This document shows positions 40,424 through 52,531 of a stretch of 64,000 bases of DNA, piece by piece. Each line of letters begins with the position of its first letter. Within the stretch, counting starts at the first letter, position 1. Source of the DNA: Scatophagus argus. Its lineage: Eukaryota; Chordata; Actinopteri; Scatophagidae. The translations under genes and the position numbers were made by a program. The notes under the pieces are model-generated. The model had not been told where the DNA came from and ran no database searches. It was given only the letters and a program-made list of their open reading frames with translations. Location of the stretch: positions 3,237,715 to 3,301,714 of the forward strand of contig NC_058507.1 in NCBI RefSeq assembly GCF_020382885.2, read 5' to 3'.

Positions 40424-41938
40424 AGAAGCCCTGGTTTGTCAGACCTGACGCTGCAATCTGTTGTGGGAGTTGAATACAGTGATGTGAGTGGAGCCAAGTG
40501 GCTGGACGTGCTGAGCTTAAAGAGCAGGCATAATGAAACCAAATGTTGCCTTTCAAAATAACAGTTAATAAGTACTGGAAGTAATTTATACAAACACTAT
40601 ACAGCATTTGGATTTTATGAGTCTGGATTTGATTGTTTGCTGCTTACCTGCTAAAAGAGCTCATTTTAATTAAAGTTTTGAAAATCAAAAATTCCCCCTC
40701 CAGGCATACAAGACAGCTAAAAATGTTCCGGTTTAAATCACAAATTGTGTCAGTCATAAACCCGGCCAAAACTTCTCAAACTACTCATTCTTCAGTCTAT
40801 GAATATGCAAGTATTTTTTCATTTCAAAAGGTAAACCAGATGCTTAACAGCTGCTTAATTAACAAGACCACGCACAGTGGAAGCTTCACGTGTCCTGAAA
40901 ACATTTTGCATACTGGACCGCGATTAGCGTCCAAACCGGTTGTGCCATGGAAACGTGTTGAACTCAGATTTAAGGTGAGCGCAGAAACACCTTCCTCCCT
41001 CGGCGGACGGACGTGGGAACAGCCTTCTAGTGTCAAACTGTGCACATACATCATTCTGCACAGTGAAGGTCAAACATCCAGCTGAAGCTGCGTTGAGCAA
41101 AACACATTTTCAATGGTGGGGCACTTAAAATGTTCAGTGAAACTTCAGGGCTGTGGGCTCATTGGGGTAAAAATGGAGCTGATTTTTACATCTCAAAATT
41201 AATATCAAAACTGGGCAAATGCTTAAAAAACAGTTATAACCACAACAACAAGTGCGAGCGTCTTGGAAATGCTGCCGTTACTCCCTGCACTACACGGCCA
41301 TAAATAAACAGACACCGGAACATTAAATCCATATGTGAGTGGGGAACCCACAGATGTTAACCTGCAAAAGGGCAGGCTCACAGTCTGCAGGTGAGCTTTG
41401 TGAAAAGCTGCACGAACAGCAGCAGGTGACACTTTAACGTTCAGGTGAGCGATGTAACAGCAGGTGTGCAGAAAGAGGGCAACACCGCCATAATGAAAGG
41501 GTGGAGTCATGTTGTATGTACTTCAGCTGGATTTTAAATCTGACTGTACTGACGTTAGTCATGAAATCTTGTGGTTGCGCCCATCAAAATGTCATTTATG
41601 GCAGGTGCTGATGCATGCAAGGTGCATGAAAAAAGGCCCACACAGTGTTGGATCTCTTAAGTGCAATTTACAGACAATTTTTATTGGCTAATGCTCAAAC
41701 TTCTTCCGTAGGACTGTAACAGGACTACAGGATCAGCTGGATCTTGTCCTGTATCTTAACTGTATATTCTGTTAATGTAAAGTTATTTGATTTGTATTAT
41801 TTATTAATATTCTTTAAATATAAGCATGGACATAATGGTTACATTATTTATCCTGTTAAATCCAAAAAGAAAGAGAATTTAATGAAAAAAAAAAAAGTCC
41901 CACACGTATTTTGTGTGGGGTAAACAGTAAAAACAGGA

Positions 41939-41968
41939 GTGTCCACACAGTTTTGGCCACACAGTGTA
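41939..41968. mobile_element. Solitary Tc1-like terminal sequence
   Basis: Ends with TTTTGGCCACACAGTGTA, the form of a Tc1-like inverted terminus but of a different subfamily from the others in this window. No matching opposite end was found nearby. Confidence 0.3.
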
Positions 41969-42069
41969 TAATAAATTACAGGCTTATCTTTCAGAAAACT
42001 GCATCTTAGTTTCATTTTTTTATAAATAAAATACTTCTCATTGGTGCTTCACTGAAACTCACAGGAGCA

Positions 42070-42086
42070 ACAGCGCCCTCTGTTGG
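42070..42086 (-). promoter_or_regulatory. CTCF-like motif
   Basis: On the minus strand this reads CCAACAGAGGGCGCTGT, a good CTCF core including the GGGCGC centre. It lies 1.3 kb downstream of the ap5s1 stop. Confidence 0.45.
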
Positions 42087-43379
42087 CCGCACACCGTTAA
42101 TTACAGGTTTCCTGACTCACTTGTGTTTTCATTTCGCAGGTGTTTTTTCCAGCTGATGTTCAGTTTGTGTTGTTTCTTCCCCAGGAGATGAACACAACCT
42201 CTAAAACCTTCTTGTGTGTGTGTGTTTTTTTTTAATCATTTTTAATTTTCTATCCCCGATGCCTCGTTTTTGGAAAAATGCACCGTGTGCCCTTGATTGC
42301 AGGGTACACAACTTTCAAAGAATACGCCTTGGGTAAAGCTAAAATTAGTTTCATTTTTTTCCATACAGGGGAAAAAAGGAGAAGATCAAAGCAGTTGATG
42401 TTGGCATCCAGACAGATTTCTTTTCCCCTCATCCAAAATCACCGCTCTGCTTTTGGATTAGGTTGCCAGCACAAAAACTGGGGTTTAAGAGGCTTTTATG
42501 AGGCCAAGAGGAGGAGTGGGGGAGTCTGGCTCCGGGGGGGCTGAGGGGGGGCAATCAGAGGCACAACAGATGTTCACAAGATACAGGAATACATTTGTTA
42601 TATGCTGTGCCTAAATGTTGTTGCTCTTGTTTCCGCGTCCTGCATGCCAACACCTCTGCATGTATTGCTTGTCACTTCCTGTCTTTTTTTCATTGTCCTA
42701 AATGCTTCAATAATCACGACATTTTCGGTTCAAAATGACACTAACAGAGTCTGACTGCAATCTGTCTTTGCTCCATTTCAGCTGCTTGTTACTATGAGAT
42801 GAATCATACTTCGTGCTGCTCAAAAACACTGACAAAGAAAAAAAAGTCCCAACCCGGTGTCATCCTGCCATTCAACAGCGAAAGGTGCAGGCAATTAAGC
42901 ACTTCGAGATTCGTTTACACTCCCAGAATTCTCAGGAATGAGGTCGAGTGCGATTCCTCGAGGTCACGGCGTGGCATTTGGAGTACGGTGAATCAGATAA
43001 GCAGCTGTCTTTGATGTTGACGAGCAGCTTTCTGCTGGCCTCTTCAGCTGCACTCTTTAATCTGCCACATTTTTCTTTCCACTCTTCAATTTGACAAACA
43101 GGATTTGAACTGAAGCCTCCCACACAGTAAACAGTCAACAGTGAGCTGCAAGTGGCTGAGGGAGATATTTACCACACTGTGTGTTTACCACCTCATGCAA
43201 TCTGAAACAGCAGCTGTCACTAAGTTCGTCCTTCTTCCTCCGCCACAGAAATGCCACACAAGGTAAACAACACTCAGCCTGTTGTGGTGAAAGCTAGCAG
43301 TGATTGAGCCCAGAACTGGAAGTCGGGGAGTCACAGTGAGTGGACTGCACACAGCGGCCATACGTCAAGCTGCTCTGGT

Positions 43380-46300
43380 TCACTTGGCCATGTAAGCTGC
43401 CACTTCCTTCTCCAGACTCTGCGCGAAGCGGTGGTTGAGGAAGAGGAGCTGGCCGTGAGGAAGCAGGCGGCTGAGCAGACCATCCACACGGTGGCTCCTC
43501 AGCAGGACCTGGAGGGGAAATTGTTGTTAGTGCAGACATTTTAATTTAATCAGCGCTTAAGTTTCGCACTTAGAATCCGTATGGCCGCAACCTTGTTTCA
43601 TATTGTTTGTCTTCTTCCGTAACCTTTAATGAGTCGTCACTGTTTGACTGCAGAGGTGAACTGCTGCACTGACTTGATTTCAGTCTAACGAGGTCTTTAG
43701 TTTTTTAGTTTTATTTGAATAAGGTAGCATTAAAGCTGCACCGTGTAAAAACTTTCATTATATAAAACTACACCCCTTTTATCTGCAAATAAAGATCTAA
43801 AATGACAGAAATCATCTTTGGGTTAAATTTATTCGACATGTTCCTTGAGTTTTTATTTTGGCTCATGTCCCATCTGCTAACATGGAGGGGGAGGGGTTTG
43901 AGAGCTGTACTGCAGCCGGCCACCAGGGGGCCATCCAGAGGTTTTGGCTTCACTTTTGAGGAGCTCTCACGTCGTCCATCTTTAGATACATTCCCAGGCA
44001 ACATAAACAAATGTTCTGGTCCAGGAAAAAATAGTGCATTTGTTGTGGACTATTTCCAGCAGCGGATTAATGCACATTTTCTACGGCAGGACAGTGACTG
44101 AAAATAAACTACTGTCTTTCAGTGTGAGAGTGGAGCTCTGTGGCACAGAGGAACAACACGCTGCATATCAGGCTGTCACTGCACACAGAACACTTATTAG
44201 TAAGACACATTCATTGATTGTTTCAGTCTTTTATTGGGATTTGTGGAAAATCACCAGATTTATCCACTAAGACCAATGTAAACACTGGCTCCAAAATAGC
44301 AGCGGCGGAGCTAAACTCTCCAATTATCAAATCTTTCTTTCCTCTAATCCCTGCTTCACGAGCTGGCCAACAGCAAGTCCAAGGCAGCCAGAACTGCAAC
44401 TTGTTAAAATTCAAGCACAAACACTGATTTACCAAAGGGCTGAGAGACAGCAGACTGACCTGATTCTCCACCCAAAACAGACAGACCACCCAGATGTTGT
44501 TCTAATGCACCTAAAAATGAACCACAAGCTTGGTTTCTCATGGCGTGTCAGCTAGTCGAACGCCTGTCAGATCTGTGAAATACCGCAAACAGGATAACGT
44601 GCAACTTAACAGCGTTTCCTCCGTCCAGATCACACCGGACCAAGATCTCGATCAAGACCTTATGTTAATCTAGTCCAGGTTTGACTCATTACGTGATTGT
44701 GTCTGATTGTGACTGTACAATACACACTGCAGGGGGGCCCCTTCATGAAAATAAAACCATGCCTGCTTGGTGCTCACCTCGCTGCCCGGCCCCAGCATGT
44801 GCAGGTGCTCCAGGCAGTGTCGGGTCAGGCTGCGCAGGGTCCCCTCAGCCAGCAGGAGGTTCTCGTGGGGCTCACAAACCAGCGTGAAGCCCAGACTCTG
44901 GACCCCCATCCACAGAGCGCTCATCTCCTCAGAGAAGGGGTCTCCAGCTCTCAGGCGTAACACTCCGCTGTCGGCCTCCTGCAGGGCCAGCGCCTCCTCA
45001 CCGGGCACCATCTCCACCAGCAGCTGACCTGAAGCCTCCCGGGACAGGCAGACGGCGCTCCGGACCTGCCTGGTCACAGAGGATCGGAGGTTTATTGAAA
45101 AACAGAGAAACGGGCGGGTAACCTGCCATCACCACATTAACATCTTCATTCTAAACCAACACCAAGTCGGATTTGAGATCAAGGTGGCAACTAAACGTAG
45201 TGTTCATTATTAGTTAAGGGTTTTGTTGTGTGTTTACTAACGCAAACTCCCGTCTTGAACCTCAACCTTAACCTTAAGTCTAAAGTGCTATAAATGAATG
45301 CCTGAAAATGGGACATTTTTGTCTGGAGAAACAACAAACAAGAAAAAAGCTTTGCATTTCGAATGAAAAGAAGCTGAGGAAATGAAGCAAATACTATACA
45401 TGAAAACATGTTTCTGAGACTGGGATGAAGCTTTGCTGCTCCGTTGCCTCCCTCTGACTTTGAACAGCATTTTAACATCAATAAATCCTCTCCACATTTG
45501 TTCGGAGGCATTAGAGGGCCTTTGACAGAATGTTTAGAAGGTCTTCTTTTTTACCCCTGCATGTTGGAGGGGAAAAACATTTTGTTTTGACAGAGACAAC
45601 CAGTAGTTACAGGCTGTCATGTCTGAGAAAAGGAAACTACAGAAACACTCTGGGAAAAAAAAGACTTATTTACTGAAAACAAATGAGATGAATGCAAAGA
45701 CTGACAGCCTCCACTGGCATTTATGATGACTTTTACATGGTGTGCTATCAGGAAATCAGCAGGGAGCACAGAGGAGAGCTGATGCATTACAGCAGCAAAA
45801 CAGGAAGGGGGTGCTCTTCTTCTTCTTCTTCTTGGATGAACAGATTCTTGGTATCAAAATGACAAAGGCAAAAAAGCAGCAGGGGACAACAGTCGCATCC
45901 TTCTGACAAACGAAGTGCTGGGGTTTATGGTGGCGAGACAAAAGAACTCCTCCACATTAAAGTGGAAGGAGGATTATCAGACCTCATTCGGATCAGCAGC
46001 ATCCAGGGGCGTGCCAAGAAGGGGGGCTTGGGGTGGGACTGGCCACGCCTCAAATCTGATTGGGCCAAGTTCCAACCAATTATCCTAAAGTATGATTGGC
46101 TGTCTGTCCAGTGAGAGGCGGAACCTTAGTTTGAACAACTATTTGATGAGTATATTTCTGCATTGTTTTCTTTTGTGTCCAGCCAACTTTTGAAGGTACA
46201 ATTTGTATTTGAGGACTTAGAGAATAAAGTATGGAAAGTTCATATTATATTTGATTGGTCCCACTCCATTGTGTTGACTTTATCAGCACAATTTATGTTT

Positions 46301-46895
46301 TAAATGCAGTTACCGTAAGTCGCCTTAAATAAAAGCATCAACTAAATAAATGCACTGTAAAATAATAAAAATCAAGCAAACGGCTGTAAGAAACTGTACA
46401 ACTGTGTATTGTTAGTACATAAAATATAAGAGAAATGGTAAATTGATGCTATTTTGACGCATGTACTTCATATATCAATATATGTAGCTTCATTTAAGAC
46501 AAAGAATAGATAGATACAAAGATAAAAGATATTTACAGAGAATTTTATTGGACAAAGCCGGTGCCTAAACTGCACTGTTTAAACTGTAATTTTGTATTGT
46601 GTGTGCTTTAACTGACAGTAGAGGGACTGAATCTGATCAAACACAACATTTCCATCACTGCCCACAGTCTTCATTTCATTCAGCAGTTCTCCAGCCTCGT
46701 TAAAACGACTCACCTTGCTACCACTGCTATCTTCTCCTTCTGCAGAAGCCGTCTCTCCTCAGGGCTGAGCTCCTGGTGCTGGTCGGACGAAATGCTTTCA
46801 TCTGGTCCAAAAACCCGGGAGTAAAGGGTCCGACTCTCCCCGGGACCGAGAGCACCGACCGGACAGACGGTGTGGATCAGGAAACATCGGACCAT
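43380..46895 (-). CDS. ap5s1: AP-5 complex subunit sigma-1, 3 coding exons
   Basis: Small (sigma) subunit of the AP-5 adaptor, which acts with SPG11/SPG15 on late endosomes and lysosomes in retrieval to the Golgi. Coding exons are 46895-46714, 45069-44778 and 43508-43380. Phases 2 and 0 join to 200 aa plus stop, the same length as human AP5S1. The start MVRCFLIHTV matches human MVHAFLIHTL. SLGFTLVCEPHENLLLAEGTLRSLTR (119-144) and LLPHGQLLFLN (173-183) are near-diagnostic of the family, and the end SLEKEVAAYMAK aligns with the human C-terminus. Donors are GTGAGT and GTGAGC; acceptors are CAG. A variant poly(A) signal ATTAAA lies on the gene strand at 43061-43056, about 320 nt past the stop. 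The gene lies 5.6 kb downstream of cdc25b on the same strand, as in human. Confidence 0.95.
43730..44000 (+). repeat. Dispersed fish interspersed repeat in ap5s1 intron 2
   Basis: The stretch contains an ordered set of phrases (TGCAGCCGGCCACCAGGGGG, then a 'ttttggcttcacttttgagg' block, then 'cgtcgtccatcttta') that I recognise as a repeat found many times in teleost introns. The left boundary is uncertain. Family name not assigned. Confidence 0.45.
43920..43933 (+). promoter_or_regulatory. ap5s1: CTCF-like motif inside a dispersed repeat
   Basis: CCACCAGGGGGCCA matches the CTCF core on the plus strand. It sits in ap5s1 intron 2 within sequence recognisable as a common fish interspersed repeat, so the motif may be repeat-borne. 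Confidence 0.4.
46310..46360 (+). repeat. SINE/LINE-tail-like fragment
   Basis: 'gtaagtcgccttaaataaaa' followed by 'gcatcaactaaataaatg' is a diverged copy of the very common fish tail 'gtaagtcgctttggataaaa gcgtctgctaaatg'. It lies in ap5s1 intron 1's upstream half. Confidence 0.5.
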
Positions 46896-47060
46896 GTTGC
46901 CGTATGTGGACGAAAAGCACGAAAAAGCAACTTATTTTTCACCAACAGCGCTTACTTTGCATTGAAATGTTTCTACTGATTTCTCACTTCCGCGTTGGTC
47001 AGCTGACCGCTCTCGGCCGCCGTTGCTCTGCGTTGTTTCAACCACCAGATGGCGCTGGTG
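46896..47060 (-). promoter_or_regulatory. ap5s1: ap5s1 promoter region with ETS site and palindrome
   Basis: CpG-bearing sequence directly upstream of the ap5s1 ATG. It has an ETS/GABP-like GCGGAAGTG on the gene strand (46993-46985) and the 12-bp palindrome GGTCAGCTGACC (46997-47008). There is no TATA box, which suits a housekeeping promoter. The transcription start cannot be placed from sequence alone. Confidence 0.4.
47042..47058 (+). promoter_or_regulatory. CTCF-like motif
   Basis: CCACCAGATGGCGCTGG fits the CTCF core consensus (CCAsyAGrkGGCrs) on the plus strand. It lies between the ap5s1 promoter and the (TTATA)n array. Motif match only. Confidence 0.5.
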
Positions 47061-47079
47061 TATCTAATATAATACAACA

Positions 47080-47195
47080 TTATATTATATTATATTATAT
47101 TATATTATATTATATTATATTATATTATATTATATTATATTATATTATATTATATTATATTATATTATATTATATTATATTATATTATATTATAT
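47080..47195. repeat. (TTATA)n pentanucleotide array
   Basis: About 23 essentially perfect copies of a 5-bp unit (TATAT/TTATA), starting 22 bp after a CTCF-like motif and about 185 bp upstream of the ap5s1 ATG. The isoleucine/tyrosine/leucine-rich frame through it is a repeat artefact. Confidence 0.97.
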
Positions 47196-50100
47196 CAAAT
47201 TTGTTGATGTTATGGCATTGATGTTAAGAGAAATGTGTTTTTAACCACACAAGAAATCTTTAAATCTTAGAAATTTGAATTGACCTCAACCAGTAAGAGC
47301 TTTGCAAAAGAAATATTTAGTCAGAAATATGTGAAAAATCAGTCTTTCCAGGATTCTTTCCAAAAGTGTTTGTTTTGTACAACCAGTAAATCGAAAACCC
47401 AGCAATGATTTCTTAGAAAGATTTCTTAGAAATTAGCATTTGAGAAGCCAGTGGATTTTCCCTGTAAAAAGTTACTGGATGAAAAAGAAATGCTGGGAGG
47501 AAAGCAGACTGAGGGGCAGAAGGAGGCTGCAGAGATGCTGAGTGAGATCAGAGATCAGAGTGTGTTGAGGTCTCAGCAGACAAACAGAGGCAGCTGTTAA
47601 TTCAACAGCTGCTGCTGGTCACGCTTCTTTACTCTGAGAGAGCCTGCTGTGTGTGTGTGTGTGTGTGTGCAGAAGTAGTGCAGGGAAAAGAAAGAAAGAA
47701 AACATTCACCCAGCTTTGTTAGCATTCACTCCACTGTGCTGTTAACCTCCTAACCCTCTGCACAGACCTGCAGAGACTGAAACAGGCTGTGAGAAGACCT
47801 GAACATGTGCTGGATTCAGTTGTTTGGTGGATTTCGTAGCTTTTCCTGTACGCGAGTCATTGTTACAGCTGTGAGAGGCGGATGTGAGCAGTGACACTTA
47901 GGCACTGGGTCCAATGTCTGTTTCTGCAGCACCGTCTGACGCTCGCTGGTTTTAATTTAATCTACTTTACGGGACCATTTTTGCATTTTTGTTTTTTGAT
48001 TGAACCCACATTTATGATATTGTCCCCTTCTGTCCATTGTGTAATCACTTTGAGGACAGCGTTTTGCTCATCAGCGCTTTTCTTTACGCCACTGAGATTC
48101 TAACACATTTTGCTTTCTGTGATCTGTTCCAGTTCGTACGCTGCATGAACACATCCTTAAGTGAAGAATGGTTGGTTGACATTAGTCGACTTAGTCAAGA
48201 ATTGAGATTTGCCTTCTATTTCAAAAAGGTAAATTGTAACTGAATTGAAATGAGTACGACATTTCCTCATGTCTGCACGCTTCATATGAAGCTACAACCA
48301 GTTAGCTTAGCTCAACATTCAAAAACAAAAAACAGGCAGGACTAGCCTGGCTCTGTCCAAAGGTAACAACATCCTCCTACCAACAACTCTAAAGCTCACT
48401 AATTACATGTCATATCTTGTTACTGGTCCAGCAGTATCCAGATAACACAATGTGGTTTTCAGGTTTATTACCTTCAGACAGAGCCAGACTAACTAGTTGG
48501 CTTGGTTTACAGGTCTTTGTACTAAGTTAACCATATATATAGCTCCCCAAATGTCCATCTATTTCTCTAAGCCAGGACAGACCAACAGTGAAATGATGCA
48601 TTTCATCTGAAAAGGTGTGGAGGCGAAGCACTGCAGCGCCCACACTGTGTGTAATTATTATCCCAGAGTGGTCATTACTCTTCAGTGATAAAGGAGAGAA
48701 TGAGAGGGATCACTACAGGTAACAATTAGCCAAACTCAGCGTGAAAATTCATTATGAAAGTGAAGCCTGACATTTCACGGTCACATATGAAACAGTTGGT
48801 CACATGAAGGTTCACTGCGGCACCTTTATTGTACAGGATCAGATTTTCAATGCGAACGCAGCAAGCATGAAGGATGTGCAGCCTCTCGTGTCATGAATAC
48901 CACAAAAAAGTCTGAGCAAGATTCAGTTCTTTTGAACTATGAGTCACAGTTCCCTATGAAGAACCAAACCAGCTGAATAAGGACAACAACAGGATGTACA
49001 AGCCAGTTAATTATATGAACCAATGGCAGTGAGACCCGCTTGTTTGAAATAAAGGAAGCTCAGGACAACATCTGAGAGGCCACTCTTTGTCTGTTTCGTT
49101 CTCAGCAGGGGGATATGAAAGCCTCCTTAACTTATGGTGAAATCACATCAGTGTGCTGAGGATGTGCAGAGAGCAGAACCAACAGCATGTTTCTCATCTT
49201 CGACAACATTCAGAAAGGAAGTTTACCTCACAAAACCTGAACCCCCACCCTTCCTTTGAAACCACAGTGTTTTGCTATGTTGCACCACCCTCGCCAGGTT
49301 GTTAGGACCTTGTTTTACAGGCTGCTTTGTCAGTTTACTGTCAATGTCAATGGGTCAGAGCAAACAGGGGCTTTAAAGGTGACACCCAGGCTGGAGCTCC
49401 GGGTGAGGGCACCTTTGATTGGCTCTGCAGCTTCCTGCAGGACCCCGAGGTGGAGTATGAAGACAGGACAGGCTGGGGTAAAGAGACGGAGATAGGAAGG
49501 GTGGAGTAGTTTGTAAGGTATCACTGCAGGGTGCTGGTGGGGTCACAGAGAAGGCAGCTCGTGCTGTTAATGATTCTGACATTATGTTTTTAAGCTTATA
49601 GGGAGCAGCCCTCCCTGTGCTAACAAACGTCTGTATGTCTACGAGTTGTGAGCAGATTTTTCCCTTTTTAAACTGGATTATTGGAGTATTTATACACCCA
49701 GTATATCATCAGAGTAAGCAGCAGTAATAGATTCTGAGGCAGACCAACAAGCATTAGCAAACTAGCATTTGGGTCAAGTTGTGCTCCTGGCTAACTGATA
49801 GCTAACTCTCCTTTTAACAGTTTTGGTTTCCAGTAAGGTCTAGAAATATCTGACTCTTTATCTGCTAAATACTCAGTCTTTTAGCAGTTCCAGTATCTCA
49901 CTGAAAAAGACAAATCGAGCAACTCAGACAGCTCATGTTGTTGAACTTGTGGACCAAAGTTCCCTTTTTCTTTGTTGAATCTCCAGCTCCTAATTGGACC
50001 TGTCCAGTTGTAAAAACCTGGCTTGGTTCTCTTTCGGGTGGGATGGGGTGGGGGACTTGCTAAGAACTCATCTACATTTTAAAACCAAGAGCTTCAGTGG

Positions 50101-51496
50101 AAAACGAAGCTCGAGTCTTGAGTGGCTCTTGCAAGTGTTGCATTATGTATGGCTCATGCAAAGGTGTGAGGCCCTGTAAACCTCAGCAGCTGCCCAGTAA
50201 ATCACCTCGGATGAATGGAGCAGAACCATTGACAAATACGTGTAAAGATCACTGAAACAAAAATGTGTTTTTCTGAATTTCTGAAACCCCCCCCCCCTCC
50301 CCCTTCTCTCCTATCCTGCCCACACTTATTCCCAGGGTTTAGGAAAGATTCAAAGCATTGAGCTAAAATTGCACAACAGACAACCAACAGACACTTGTGT
50401 CAGCTAGGAACTGTTGGCAGTAGCTCTTCAGTCTTCAGAGCTCAGTCGGTGCAGTGCAAACAAAGGCCCGCCTGCCCTCTCTTTCCCATACCAACACAGC
50501 CGCGGGGAAACTGCCTGATTTCAAACTTTGGTAAAGTGCCAGAAGGGAGGGAGTTGTGCTTTCACAACCTTTCTAAGAGACGGGTCACGTGTTTACAGCA
50601 CATGGTGGCTCCGATTTTTTCTTTTTCCCTCCTGCAGCAGTGCTGTTGAACTCCTGTCGGGACACGTCAGGGGAAGGGCTGGCCACTCCCTCTGCATGCA
50701 GGAATGTGTGCATGTATGCCTGGGCACGTGCTGCAGCACAGGCCCCTCCCAAGGCTGGCTGGAGAGGGAGAATTTGAACAAACAGGAAACTGCTCTGTGC
50801 TCCCGCCACATGCGATGTGCTATTCTTAAAGTTCAAATGTGGAAAGTCTAGTTTGCTTTGACTGCACCCAGCACACCGAGGGCCTCTTGGCACCTGGATA
50901 ACAACTCTGAATGAAACCTTGAGACGCCTTAAATCTGGAGCGTTGACTGATGTGTGAAGTTGAGCTGCAAAATATTATTATGTTATTATGATTATTTGCC
51001 TTTTTTTTCTTCAATTAATGTTTAGTCTTTAAAATGGAGTCATAAAACAGTGAAAAATGCCAAGGTGACAAACTTGCTTGTTCAAAGGGTTCAGACGCTC
51101 ACCCAAACATACTGCAGTTACAGGAATATGAAACTGAGCAAAGAAGAAAACCCTCACAGGAGCCTGAACTACAAAATGTTGAGCATTTTTGCTTAAGATT
51201 ATTAATATTGTTGGCAATTACCTTTGTTGCATAATTAATCATTTTGTCCATGATCAATCCCTCGCTCACTATTCCCTACGTAGCCAACGCTTCATGGTTT
51301 ACTCAGGTGACTGGAGTCACATTTCGTTTCACTGTGGGAATGTTTCAGGACACTTAAGAGGGATGAAGTTCTGCACACCTAAACTGACAAAACACTCTCT
51401 GGTTTTACTCAGTCAGTCGTCCAGCCAACTCAGTGAACCCATTACTGGACCAGCACAGACTACATTCACTGCACAGACATGAACACACGTCAGCTC
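47196..51496. other. Intergenic stretch between ap5s1 and cdc25b, no gene seen
   Basis: Holds one TG array and homopolymers (C-tract at 50287-50299). ORFs overlap in opposing frames without recognisable domains. It fills the 4-5 kb between the ap5s1 promoter and the putative cdc25b poly(A) site. Confidence 0.55.
47648..47669. repeat. (TG)n microsatellite
   Basis: About eleven TG units. Confidence 0.9.
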
Positions 51497-52531
51497 TTTA
51501 TTTCAGCAGCTCCCCCACAAGCCTGTACCAAAATACTCAAACCACAACGTTCATTAGAAACTGACATCATTCTCTCTGCAGAGGGGAAGACATCTTTTTT
51601 TTCCTCTCTCTCTCTCTCTCAATAATAAAGAAATCAAAGCAAAAAAAAAAGGAAAATGTTTTTCTTAGAGCTTAAAAAAAAAAGAAGAAATCCTCACACA
51701 CTTGCTGACCTGCAGCATTAGAAAAAAATCTCACTGCAAAGTTAACAGGTAGTTGGTTTGCTTTGGTATCTTCTGACTGAGGGGAAAAAAAAGTTACGAT
51801 GTATTGCAACTGATCAGGAAAGAGGAAAAAAAAAGCTCTGCATCAATCAAGCTGTCATTAAAATATCCAATTTCATTCTGAAACACCCACAAAAAGGCAT
51901 ATTTTGAACAGATCAGAGTGTAAATGGGGTGAAGAACAATTCAATAAAACATAACAAATGGAAAGATCAGTATAAAAAAAAAGCACCTCACCATTTCAAG
52001 GTATTTAATTTAAGTGCTTAAATAAGGTGGGACATGAGAAAAGCAAAATTAAAAACAAGAAATATCCAGCGAGGAAACGTCAGTGTGGTTTGGTTGTACT
52101 ATTGCAATCTGGCAGTGATTTATTCTGCTAATGCCAGCAATAATAATAATAATTAAAAAAAAAAAAAACAACTTAAAACTGGCAGTAGGTCCAAGTGGTT
52201 TTTAAAAAAACAAAAAACAAAACAAAAAAACCACACGATCACGTTGCTTCAGACCACCTTAACACAATCTGTTCACTGCACCTCAGCGACTCATTTAGAT
52301 CGAGTGTTCACTTCACGTCTGTCAATTTGCATAAATAACCAACTTTGCTATAGTTGAATGAAACGTTTAGAGAATTCACAAAATCCCCGTCTGTCGGCTC
52401 AGTCCAAAAGGCATTTCCTCGTTGGTGGGGCGAGGCCTCGGGCTCTGAGAGGAGGGTGTGCTCAGTCTGCTCGGGGGGAGGGGGGGAGGCAGGTGTGTTT
52501 TTGAGGCAGTTTAGGAGGACGAGGGAGGCGC
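51497..52531 (-). other. cdc25b: Probable 3' UTR of cdc25b
   Basis: Downstream of the cdc25b stop the gene strand is strongly U-rich, with long T runs and ATT repeats, as expected for an unstable cell-cycle mRNA. Two AATAAA signals are read on the minus strand, at 52124-52119 and 51502-51497. The distal one gives a 3' UTR of about 1 kb and the proximal one about 0.4 kb. No other gene is seen here. The ends need transcript support. Confidence 0.5.

Larger units (their letters stand above)
39299..43379. other. Non-coding stretch downstream of ap5s1
   Basis: Includes the presumed ap5s1 3' UTR at the right end, two CTCF-like motifs and a solitary Tc1-like end. ORFs up to 150 codons (40.6-41.1 kb) have no family resemblance. 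Confidence 0.5.

Noticed and set aside
47065..47221. Tyr/Ile/Leu-rich plus-strand frame
   Set aside because: Translation of the (TTATA)n array.
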